DNA of 14,420 bases from Coemansia sp. RSA 922 (taxonomy: Eukaryota > Kickxellomycota > Kickxellomycetes > Kickxellales > Kickxellaceae). Of this stretch, positions 6,042 through 13,544 are shown piece after piece (the stretch's first letter is position 1; each line of letters begins with the position of its first letter). The position numbers and the translations under genes were made by a program. Below the pieces are notes generated by a model, which was not told where the DNA came from, searched no databases, and saw only the letters and a list, made by a program, of their open reading frames with translations. The DNA is taken from positions 1 through 14,420 of the forward strand of contig JANBQS010000622.1 of assembly GCA_027577415.1 (NCBI GenBank). The letters run 5' to 3'.

Positions 6042-7595
6042 ATGCTGACGCAGTCTGTCTACTCTCTCGCTCTATACTCGCTGCTCTGCAGTCGAGCTGC
6101 CCATGCAGCGCCCTCAGCTAAGCCCGCCAAGCACCGCAATCTGATATTCATGGTCTCCGACGGCTTTGGCATTGCCGGTGAGACCATGGCACGCGGCTAC
6201 GTACAAACCACTAACAACTACCCATTAGAGTGGGCCAGCGTCCTCGACGAGTTGCTGGTCGGCACTTCGCGTACGCGCTCGTCAGACTCACTCATCACTG
6301 ACTCTGCGGCCGGCGCGACTGCCTTTTCTTGCGCACAAAAGACTTACAATGGCGCAATTGGCGTTTCCCACGACCGCAAGCCCTGCGGAACAGTATTGGA
6401 GGCTGCCAAGCAGGCTGGCTACCTGACTGGGCTAGTTTCTACTGCTCGTATCACTCATGCGACGCCCGGCTCATTTGCTGCTCACGTAGTCCATCGCGAT
6501 ATGGAAGATCTTATTGCCCAGCACATGATCTCTTACAACAGCAGTTTGACTCCGGCTCCTACTGTTGACTTGATGTTTGGCGGTGGCCGTTGCTTCTTTG
6601 CGCCAGAGACTCCCAACCCAGCAGCAGGCAACCCCAAGACTAGCTGTCGCTCGGATCAGCTGGATTTGTGGCAGTTCGCGCAAACAAAGTACGGGTACTC
6701 GACTATCTCCACGCGCAAGCAGTTTGATGACCTCAATGCCGCCGACAAGAAACTGCCTATGCTGGGCTTGTTCACCGATAGCCATATGGCCTACGAGATT
6801 GATCGTGATCCCGCCGAGGAGCCCTCGTTGACAGAGATGACGCAAAAGGCATTGGACATGTTGCATACTGCGTCGACTGTCACTCATGGGAATGGGACGG
6901 CTTGTGCGCCGGGTTTCTTTATTATGATCGAAGGTGCGCGTATCGACATGGCAGCACACGATAACGATCCCGCCAGTCACCTACACGATATAATCGAGTA
7001 CTGGAATGCTGTTACCGCCGTTCGTAAGTTCATCGATACACATCCCGATACATTGCTGGTTGGCACGTCGGACCACGAGACTGGTGGACTCACTATCGGC
7101 TATGATCCCGAGTACGTGTGGTATCCAAATGTACTGACGCCTGTCAAGAATTCGGCCGAGGTAATTTGCTCGCAGATTCGTCCGCTCTCCAAAGACCACA
7201 AGAAATTGCTTATCGCCGTCACCACCAAAGTACTACCAAAGCAATTGGGCATTACCAATGCTACGCACGAGGAGATTAACAATATTGTTGATGGCGCTGG
7301 TGGATCAGCCAAGGCGTGTAAGCATGCTGTGGGACATGTCGTCTCTGATCGTGCGCGCCTTGGATGGACTACTGGTGGCCATACTGGCGTCGATGTCGGG
7401 CTTTACGCCTATGGTGCCGGCAGCAGCACTATCCGCGGTAATAAAGATAACACTTTTGTGGGCCAGTTGTTGGCTGACTTCCTGGACGTCAAGCCCGAGT
7501 CTATTACGCCACTGTTGGCAAACCAAAAGTCAGTGCAAGAAGGATTCGACGAAAATTTGGTCGATGAAAAGGCTGGCAAGTCTTCAAGTGTATAA
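6042..7595 (+). CDS. Alkaline phosphatase, secreted or lumenal (517 aa)
   Basis: Hydrolyses phosphate monoesters with two zinc ions and one magnesium. All family landmarks are present: metal ligand D40 (MVSDGFG), catalytic S88 in ITDSAAGAT, H139 and T141 (THATP), phosphate-binding R152, metal ligands E297, D302 and H306 (IEGARIDMAAHDND), D344 and H345 (GTSDHETGG) and H447 (TGGHTG). H139 replaces the Asp of the E. coli enzyme, as is usual in eukaryotes. Length fits fungal Pho8-like enzymes. The N-terminus is a hydrophobic stretch (about 4-16) followed by SRAAHA-AP, a good signal-peptidase site. With only a few residues before it, secretion or a lumenal form is likelier than the type II anchor of yeast Pho8. 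N-glycosylation sequons (e.g. NSS near 166, NGT near 284, NAT near 406) agree. The start is ATG 6042; the frame extends upstream only to a TTG. Single exon, GC-rich codons. Confidence 0.96.
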   Translation: MLTQSVYSLALYSLLCSRAAHAAPSAKPAKHRNLIFMVSDGFGIAGETMARGYVQTTNNYPLEWASVLDELLVGTSRTRSSDSLITDSAAGATAFSCAQKTYNGAIGVSHDRKPCGTVLEAAKQAGYLTGLVSTARITHATPGSFAAHVVHRDMEDLIAQHMISYNSSLTPAPTVDLMFGGGRCFFAPETPNPAAGNPKTSCRSDQLDLWQFAQTKYGYSTISTRKQFDDLNAADKKLPMLGLFTDSHMAYEIDRDPAEEPSLTEMTQKALDMLHTASTVTHGNGTACAPGFFIMIEGARIDMAAHDNDPASHLHDIIEYWNAVTAVRKFIDTHPDTLLVGTSDHETGGLTIGYDPEYVWYPNVLTPVKNSAEVICSQIRPLSKDHKKLLIAVTTKVLPKQLGITNATHEEINNIVDGAGGSAKACKHAVGHVVSDRARLGWTTGGHTGVDVGLYAYGAGSSTIRGNKDNTFVGQLLADFLDVKPESITPLLANQKSVQEGFDENLVDEKAGKSSSV

Positions 7596-7664
7596 ATTAT
7601 TTGACTTTTTTATTTTTAACTCTCCTATTCACAAATACAGATATCCTCAGGCATACCCTAATTT

Positions 7665-7716
7665 GCATTTCCCTTGACCACAATTGGGACAAAAGGTGCA
7701 GGTGATATGCAAAGCT
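7665..7716 (+). repeat. Orphan copy of the F-box-gene upstream element
   Basis: Positions 7686-7716 match 11226-11256 at 28 of 31 bases, and 7665-7715 matches 13401-13451 without gaps at roughly four fifths of bases. In the other two copies the element lies 78 and 94 bp before the ATG of an F-box-like gene. Here no such coding region follows, although an ATGGCT lies 82 bp downstream at 7798. Confidence 0.72.
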
Positions 7717-7780
7717 TGTGCTGAGGCTGTTGTCGGCGTAGGCAACGCAGATGGGCAGCCCCCTCCCTCCACAAGCAGTG

Positions 7781-7798
7781 TTGTGCGCTTGCGCACAA
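7781..7798. repeat. Perfect inverted repeat, 8-bp arms with 2-bp spacer
   Basis: TTGTGCGC-TT-GCGCACAA; both arms match fully. It is GC-rich within AT-rich DNA, and its last A begins an ATG. It could be a dimer-binding site or a small hairpin. Confidence 0.55.
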
Positions 7799-8119
7799 TG
7801 GCTAGATCAAAAAGTCACTAACCTCCTGCAACTGTAGAAACGAGCTACGTTGAGATTATATAACCAACAGGCGCGCGGCTAAACCAGGATAGGATCCTTG
7901 CTTCCACTTTTCCACGCTTTAATATTTTATCAGCTATTTTGCCATATTTATTATACTGCTAGAGTTCCTCTTAAGAACTAAAAATGACATTGGTATTCGT
8001 AAATGGATTTCTAGGCGTAACAAGGACTAAACACTATATTACCTTATTCTAGTGGCCAACCAATTTAGGATTTCACAATATTACTCTTGAACTATACTGC
8101 TCTCAATGCTAGGAACAGT

Positions 8120-8647
8120 TTATGCGGATGGAGTATTGCGTAGAGCCTTAAATGTCGCTCTATGCCTCGCAAATCCTTCCGCAAGCCGACCATCTTTACT
8201 GACATATTTAAAGCAGTAAAAATGAGGGTCCTCTTGCTTCAATATCCACTTGAGAATGCCGGTCTTGCCTTTATAAAACTTACTCTTGTACAGGTATGTT
8301 TCTAACGGGTTCATTTCACAACCTCCTTCGACGTTTGATATGTAGTTGCCACGAATATATGCCTGGGCAAATAGTTTATCCGACTCAAATTTATACTCTT
8401 CCTCAGTAGCTTTGTGGTAAAACACAAATTCGTCAGCTTCAATGCCAAGTTTAGTAGCAATGACATCTTTAACTTGTTTAACCGTGTCCGTATGCACATT
8501 GATGACAATTTCTTCCCATGCCTCACCATCCTCACATGTGTCAATATCAGGGAAGCTCACTAGGAGGGTAATTAATCCATCCCAAGGCGCTGAAGGTGCC
8601 GGAGAAGACATGCGTGTTAAAGTAGGTTCAAAAGTGGATGCTAACAA
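8120..8647 (-). CDS. Protein with a probable ubiquitin-like segment (175 aa)
   Basis: The frame runs from ATG 8647 to a stop ending at 8120. About residues 46-80 follow the ubiquitin-like pattern: a beta strand (EEIVINV), then DTVKQVKDVIATKLGIEADEF, matching the DTIxxVKxxIxxKxGI...D layout of ubiquitin's first strand, helix and turn. The rest (about 100-175) is aromatic- and lysine-rich with a basic C-terminus; no motif recognised. It lacks the diglycine end, so it is not a conjugated modifier; a UBL or effector-type N-terminal domain is possible. A second ATG at residue 13 (8611) may be the true start: a TATA-like TTTTATAG on the - strand (about 8652-8659) lies too close to the first one. 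Codons are AT-rich compared with the phosphatase. Confidence 0.75.
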   Translation of the reverse strand: MLASTFEPTLTRMSSPAPSAPWDGLITLLVSFPDIDTCEDGEAWEEIVINVHTDTVKQVKDVIATKLGIEADEFVFYHKATEEEYKFESDKLFAQAYIRGNYISNVEGGCEMNPLETYLYKSKFYKGKTGILKWILKQEDPHFYCFKYVSKDGRLAEGFARHRATFKALRNTPSA

Positions 8648-9234
8648 AAAATGCTATAAAATGGAGACTAAAGAAGAAAGAGTGGAAATCCCAGAGCAGC
8701 CAAACCTCCTACTTTTTACCTGACTGGTAAAGAAAGGATAGCTGCGGCCGCCCTTTGAAAACAAGCGTCATAGGAGGGGTGATTTTCTTAGCAGAAAGCA
8801 ATCCTTTGAAATATAAAAGCTTCGATTTTTCTAAATTTATTAGCATTGAATCAAAAGGCTAAGCAATGTATTTAAAGCTAGAGCATGGAGTAGGGTCTCT
8901 GCAGCTTTATTTTCCTGGATCAGGTCTAAAGAAAAAGTGTTTGCACTTCCCTGCACTGTAGGCCCTTTTAACATTTTTGCCAGAAACTATGAAAAAAACA
9001 AATTAAGCGGACCTTGGACAACCAGGTGCGGCACCTCTTACTTTTTCTCTCAGACTAGCATACACAGACACCTACTTTTGATCGGCCTCCAACCGGTGTC
9101 ATGTCACTATATGCGCTGATGGAAAAGAGATTCTGGCTCTGGCTTCTCTGCGGCCTGAGGTATAAATTTATGATTGCTGCTCTGCTTTTACGTACAACTA
9201 CAAACTGTCTCGCTCATTTATACACAGCGCTGCT
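8648..9234. other. Intergenic region between two - strand genes
   Basis: No gene is called. A + strand TATAAAA at 8812-8818 is followed by a 31-codon frame from ATG 8866 with no recognisable content. A 10-bp A/T palindrome (ATAAATTTAT) lies near 9161-9172. The region should contain the promoter of the 8120-8647 gene and the 3' end of the F-box gene transcript. Confidence 0.4.
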
Positions 9235-10908
9235 TTACTCACGAACAGCCTTTTTCATTCTATTGAGCTGCAGTGCATACTTGGCATAAGGGCCACGCTT
9301 TAGCGCTCTGGAAATTTTGCCATCATAGTCTTGAAAATGTTTTCGTGCAATTACTACCAGATAAAGCTTTGGACATGCAAGAGCCAGGAGCAAGACATAA
9401 CTTACTAGTTGGTCATCAAAGTGGCAACCCTGCATCAGCGTGTGCCAGACTAGTAAGTTTCTTCCAATATTACTATAGGTGGTGGCTACATAGTCAGGTA
9501 GTTCGTCAGTGGCGATGCTTTCAAGCTCTGGTCCTAGACCACTAATCCCACCTCTAAAGTTGGCAAGAGCCGGAAGTGCCTTTAGTGTGCTTAACAGTTC
9601 AAAAAACGAAAGACTGCCTGGATGCACTTCAAACACTGTAATATTATTGAACACTTGGCCCTTTTTCATAGCTGATATAAGAACCTTGTCTGCTATTGTG
9701 TATGCCACTTTTAATCTTTTGGCGACAGCCATCAAACAATCTAGAAACTTGTTTGTTTCTATTTCAGAAGTATCAGAGTTATCCATATTAGCCCAGAACC
9801 CATTGACACAAACACTCTGTAAACTCCGTTGTCTGTTCTCAAACACCAGCTTCTTGTTAAGCATGGCAATAGTACTATAGTCTAAATGTAAACCCAAGGA
9901 CTTTAGGGTTGCTGCATTTCCTCGGAATAGCACATCATCATCAAATGGATATGACCTATCCAGCTTCAAAGATTTTAACACAGGGAACGGTGTAGTAGTT
10001 GAGGGCATTGCTCTTACATCAGGCATGTTGGGAGTACGTGGGGTAATATGCAGGTACTGCATATTCGGATATACTACAGCCTCGCCATTTTGATCAAATA
10101 TCAGTTTGTTGGCTTCATCCAATGCGATTTTTAGAGACTGAAGTGTACTGGCAGACTTGTGAGCCAGGCTGGTGTGCATACCTGGTAATTCATCATAGGT
10201 TATGGTTAGGCTAGAAAGTGGTGTAATAAAGCTAACAACTGCTAGGGGGTTTACATCAGCCTCATATAACAAGAGATGTGCGCACTTTGTGTTGGCATAA
10301 AGCACATCTGCGAGTGCCACTAATATTTCTTCACCCAAATTTCTGCCCAGGTCGTTGTTTGTTGCTGGCCACTCATCTCCATAACAACTTAGCTCTATCG
10401 TCGTTGATGACGATGCCATTGACTTGAGTTGCTTAGCAAAATCAAGTGCATTGGCAATGGCCATGTCTTTATCATTGGCATAATAGCCCATGTACTCTAT
10501 TATCGTGAGGGTAAGCCTGCTGGCTAAGGGAAAACATTGTGTGTTACCAATATAGTCATCCAGCAGTTTATAAGCCTCACCGCTAACAATATCCGACAGG
10601 AGAACATTTATACTAATTTCCCTAACCAAATTTGGGGCGTTATGTGGAAGTGCATTCTTTTTAACCCACAATGGAGAGTGGAGACGTACTATGCTTCTTG
10701 AGGCATCGATATTGAGTTTGAGCTTTCTCCACAGGAATTCAAGGGCTACCTGTCGCCAAGTTGAGCTCACAGTCAGCAACCCCTTTAAGTGGTCTACCTG
10801 CCATTTATTCCCATGTAAGGGCAACTTTTCTTCCAGGGTAACCCACTTTAAAATTGAGCGTAGAACCTCGATAGGAAGAGCTTGGGCGGGAGATAAATGG
10901 TTAGGCAT
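9235..10908 (-). CDS. F-box/leucine-rich-repeat-like protein (557 aa)
   Basis: The N-terminal region (about residues 9-63) has the F-box layout: LPIEVLRSILKWV, a variable insert of about 20 residues, then LLTVSSTWRQVALEFLWRKL. The rest is a series of degenerate leucine-rich segments of the LRR kind (e.g. SSLTITYDELPG, VLKSLKLDRSYPF, TLKSLGLHLDYS). Proteins of this shape usually use the F-box to contact Skp1 in an SCF ubiquitin ligase and the repeats to bind substrate; that role is inferred from the family and the substrate is unknown. The ATG at 10908 begins MPNHLSPAQALP, directly before the F-box. Single exon. It is a distant relative of the two + strand genes to its right, facing away from them, and its codons are more AT-rich than theirs. 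Confidence 0.85.
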   Translation of the reverse strand: MPNHLSPAQALPIEVLRSILKWVTLEEKLPLHGNKWQVDHLKGLLTVSSTWRQVALEFLWRKLKLNIDASRSIVRLHSPLWVKKNALPHNAPNLVREISINVLLSDIVSGEAYKLLDDYIGNTQCFPLASRLTLTIIEYMGYYANDKDMAIANALDFAKQLKSMASSSTTIELSCYGDEWPATNNDLGRNLGEEILVALADVLYANTKCAHLLLYEADVNPLAVVSFITPLSSLTITYDELPGMHTSLAHKSASTLQSLKIALDEANKLIFDQNGEAVVYPNMQYLHITPRTPNMPDVRAMPSTTTPFPVLKSLKLDRSYPFDDDVLFRGNAATLKSLGLHLDYSTIAMLNKKLVFENRQRSLQSVCVNGFWANMDNSDTSEIETNKFLDCLMAVAKRLKVAYTIADKVLISAMKKGQVFNNITVFEVHPGSLSFFELLSTLKALPALANFRGGISGLGPELESIATDELPDYVATTYSNIGRNLLVWHTLMQGCHFDDQLVSYVLLLALACPKLYLVVIARKHFQDYDGKISRALKRGPYAKYALQLNRMKKAVRE

Positions 10909-11225
10909 TGTGGCAATAGCAGCTGGTTGAAAAAGTGCAATGTTGGGTAGCTTGGTGAAAAATAAATATTTGAAAGTGAATACTGAAGCAAGAGAAGGAA
11001 AGAGCAGAAAAAGCCCAAAAGCTCTTTTTCTTAAAGCTGTCCATTTCTTTAGCCGCTTTCTTAATGACTTTGAGCAAGGCTCGGCAAAGGAGACAAAGGA
11101 GGCAAAGAAGGCAAAGGAGGTAAAGCCGATGGTTTGAGGTACCCTTATTCGTAATAATTTATTGCCAATTTACGTTGATGCTCCAATGGTCGTCAATATA
11201 TAATATGCTAACAAGAACCGTAATA
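10909..11225. other. Divergent region between F-box gene and F-box pseudogene
   Basis: No supported gene. A 65-codon + strand frame (10940-11137) ends in a lysine/glutamate repeat produced by a short tandem repeat at 11084-11125, and I read it as non-coding. On the - strand the same DNA is a pyrimidine-rich leader for the 557-residue gene. A TATATAAT lies at 11197-11204, 137 bp before the pseudogene start. Confidence 0.45.
11084..11125. repeat. Imperfect 9-bp tandem repeat, about 4.7 copies
   Basis: The unit is GCAAAGGAG with single-base changes: GCAAAGGAG, ACAAAGGAG, GCAAAGAAG, GCAAAGGAG, then GTAAAG. Purine-rich on the + strand, in the presumed leader of the - strand F-box gene. Confidence 0.7.
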
Positions 11226-11256
11226 GGGACAATGGGTGCAGGTTATATGCAAAGCT
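11226..11256 (+). promoter_or_regulatory. Shared F-box-gene upstream element (pseudogene copy)
   Basis: It matches the orphan copy at 7686-7716 at 28 of 31 bases and is related to 13422-13451. It includes GGTGCAGGTTATATGCAAAG and lies 78 bp before the ATG at 11334. It may be a conserved promoter site or simply duplicated flank. Confidence 0.6.
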
Positions 11257-11333
11257 GACATTCCGATAAGAAAAATCAAGCTTGTCGTGGCTTTTTTTTT
11301 TACCTCTATTCCAATTCTCATTAATTACTTACT

Positions 11334-12949
11334 ATGGCGCATGTCAATGGGCTTGACAAGAATGACCTTGCCCAAATCTTATACAAGGCGGCAGCTACTC
11401 CGGCAAAAAACCTATTCGAGTGGAAGACCAAGTTGCCCTTACTAACCGTATGCCGCAAATAGACCGAATAAGCCCTGAGCTTTGTGTTTTACCAAGTGTT
11501 CGTAGAGCTTCCTGAGTTGCCAGGCTCTAGTTTGGATGCCCATTTTTTATGGACTTCCAATGTGGAGCTGCTTATCTCGCGCGGGTGTGTATTGAGGGCC
11601 TTACGGTTGACAATTCAATTGTCGTACAATGTTACTCCCGATCACATTCGGATCATTGCGCTGGAGATTCTAAAGTTGGATCGCGTTGACTGGCAGCACA
11701 TCAACTCGCTGGCTTTTACATTCGCCACCTGGACACTATATCTCCCAGATAAACCAGGTTCTCAAGACGATAAGACTGTGACTGACGTTGCGCGCACCGC
11801 TCAGTACTTTGCGCAGAATCTGCGTAATGTCGTAGAGTTAGACTTCTGTTCACTGGATATTACATCCGCGGGGAGATTTCTATAATCCAATATCGCTTCA
11901 TTATACGGCGGGAGGCTGCAGGTCCTTAGATCGCAAGGGTACATTACGTTACCCATTGCTTGTATTCCGAGAAACATCAGGGTGCTGGAGCTTACCCTGG
12001 ACTCGTCGGCGGCTCATGTACTTCCAAGTATCTGCGGCGAGACCCTCAAGGTGTTAAAGCTGGACGAGGTTCCGCGTAACTTTGCCTGGCACCACTTCCG
12101 CTACGACATATTCGACCACCCTACTATATTCGACCAGTTGACTGTCTTACATCTTTCTTACGATAATAATGACATGCCCCTTACCGAGGGCGAGGTACAG
12201 GACAAGATAGCTTTGGGTACACATAACTGCAACCAGCTTTGCTTTCCTGCGCTCAGCGAGCTGACTATTGAGAATTGTACTCCCGACTGTGACCTTTATA
12301 CGCCGATATTCTGCTTCACAAGCTAAATGGCGCATTATTATCCGGGTCTACTAGCTGCATCCGCCACTGCAGCTGACTGAAGCTTACTAGAGTTCGTGAT
12401 CTGAGTGTTGGTATTTTTTCGGCTGATTCAGAAGGCACAGCGGAGATCTACAGAGTAACCAACCATTTATTCTCGAACATTCACATCGATCTAGGGGCGT
12501 CTCTGAGTGTTACCAGTGACTGGTTTGTTCTGGATCCAGATGTTATGCGTTGGGCCAATCTCATGAAACTTGAAGTCGACAAAGCCGACTTTGCTACAGT
12601 GTGTAAGGCGATAGGTCGTTTGCCAAATCTTTGCGAATTGACTATAGACAAGTTGGCCACAAATAGTCCCATTGAGGACTCGTCGCTGTTTGCTAATGCA
12701 GATCCGATGCTGGCATGGGGAGAAAGACTGGCAGTTATTACTCTAGGTAGTTTAGATAAGTGCCCTTTAGAGGCTGGCATCAGAGGCATAAAAGCGCTCC
12801 TTTTGCACGCGGGCGCACTCGAAAAGTTGGAAGTGCCACATTCAGCCAAGCAACACGTCGTTGCAATTGTCGAGACACACAGGGACCGCTACCGTCACCT
12901 GGCAAACGTTCCACTGATTGTCAACGATACCGAGATTCTCCTCGAATAG
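11334..12949 (+). pseudogene. Decayed F-box/LRR-like gene
   Basis: About 538 codons, aligned from the start with the gene at 13545 (MAHV... against MAHI...). Over the well-kept stretch TSNVELLISRGCVL to DWQHINSL the two proteins agree at about 70% of residues. Breaks: TAG at 11460-11462 where the paralogue has TGG; TAA at 11469-11471 where it has CAA; TAA at 11883-11885 where it has TAC; a frameshift near 12297-12303 (the reading changes from the frame of the ATG to the third frame); and TGA at 12374-12376 in the new frame. The last stretch then reads on without stops to TAG 12947-12949. The first two stops lie inside the F-box itself. The alignment there has no gap, so they are not an intron. 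The remaining frames are still highly protein-like, so the inactivation is recent. Confidence 0.88.
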
Positions 12950-13400
12950 GAGCCGGTCACCTTAGCGCTTGATATTTCTTAACAATATTTTATTTAATAG
13001 CTAGTGTAGAGTTCTAGTTTTCTAGGATAGCCTGATCTATATTTGCTCATCCGTAAAGTCGCATTCACTAGTGCGCGCTATTATTTTGATTGCTTATTTT
13101 CTGTTTAGTGCTCTCAGCTGGCCCGGCGATTTGCACAGTGCCACCGAATGCTGAGCAAGAGATCTACACAACATGCTAGCATATGTACTCTGTTTCCTCC
13201 GACAGAATCTTTTACATAACCAAGCCGCATTATTGCAAAAGGCAGCAATAAAACTATATAAACAACGGCTCCGTAGCAGTCAATAATATGTTCCTTGATT
13301 TCGTTTCTATACATAGCAAATAAAAATACATTTTTGCCTTTCAATTGTGTCGCTCAACTCTATAGCACAATAATAATAATATTTGTATTCCCGCATTTGC
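12950..13400. other. AT-rich intergenic DNA between pseudogene and paralogue
   Basis: Nothing coding is supported. The start probably holds the pseudogene's former 3' end. A TATATAAA occurs at 13255-13262 but lies 290 bp before the next gene start, unlike the roughly 100-bp spacing seen elsewhere. A short AAT repeat occurs at about 13369-13380. Confidence 0.45.
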
Positions 13401-13451
13401 GCATTTCCTTTGACCACAATAAGGGCAAAGGATGCAGGCCATATGCACGGT
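13401..13451 (+). promoter_or_regulatory. Shared F-box-gene upstream element (intact gene copy)
   Basis: GCATTTCCTTTGACCACAAT followed by a GGATGCAGG(N)CATATGCA block; aligned without gaps with 7665-7715. It ends 94 bp before the ATG at 13545. Confidence 0.6.
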
Positions 13452-13544
13452 TGACACTCTGGCAATAAAAATCCAGCTTGTTATATCTTTCCCATTCTTG
13501 TCTTTATTATTTACCTCTTTTCTGTTGCTCTGTATTTACTACCT

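Larger units (their letters stand above)
7596..8119. other. Convergent intergenic region with an orphan F-box upstream element
   Basis: It lies between two convergent genes, so no promoter is expected. Nevertheless it holds a copy of the element found before the two + strand F-box genes (7665-7716), a perfect inverted repeat ending on an ATG (7781-7798), and a TATATAA at 7857-7863. The only open frame after this TATA is 22 codons from ATG 7984. Read together, it looks like the remains of a lost gene's 5' region. Confidence 0.5.

Noticed and set aside
6329..7677. Other-frame open frames inside and beyond the phosphatase gene
   Set aside because: Shadows of a GC-rich coding sequence with complete catalytic motifs in the main frame.
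8812..8958. TATA box at 8812 with a 31-codon frame from ATG 8866
   Set aside because: No finger motif, no paralogue and 54-bp spacing; not supported as a sixth microgene.
10940..11137. 65-codon + strand frame ending in Lys/Glu repeats
   Set aside because: The repeat is a product of the 9-bp tandem repeat. The frame lies in the leader of the - strand F-box gene and has no relative.
11460..11471. Repeat-induced point mutation (RIP) as cause of the pseudogene
   Set aside because: Two stops fit C:G to T:A changes, but the stop at 11883 replaces TAC with TAA, a frameshift is present, and the copy is not broadly AT-shifted, so ordinary decay suffices.
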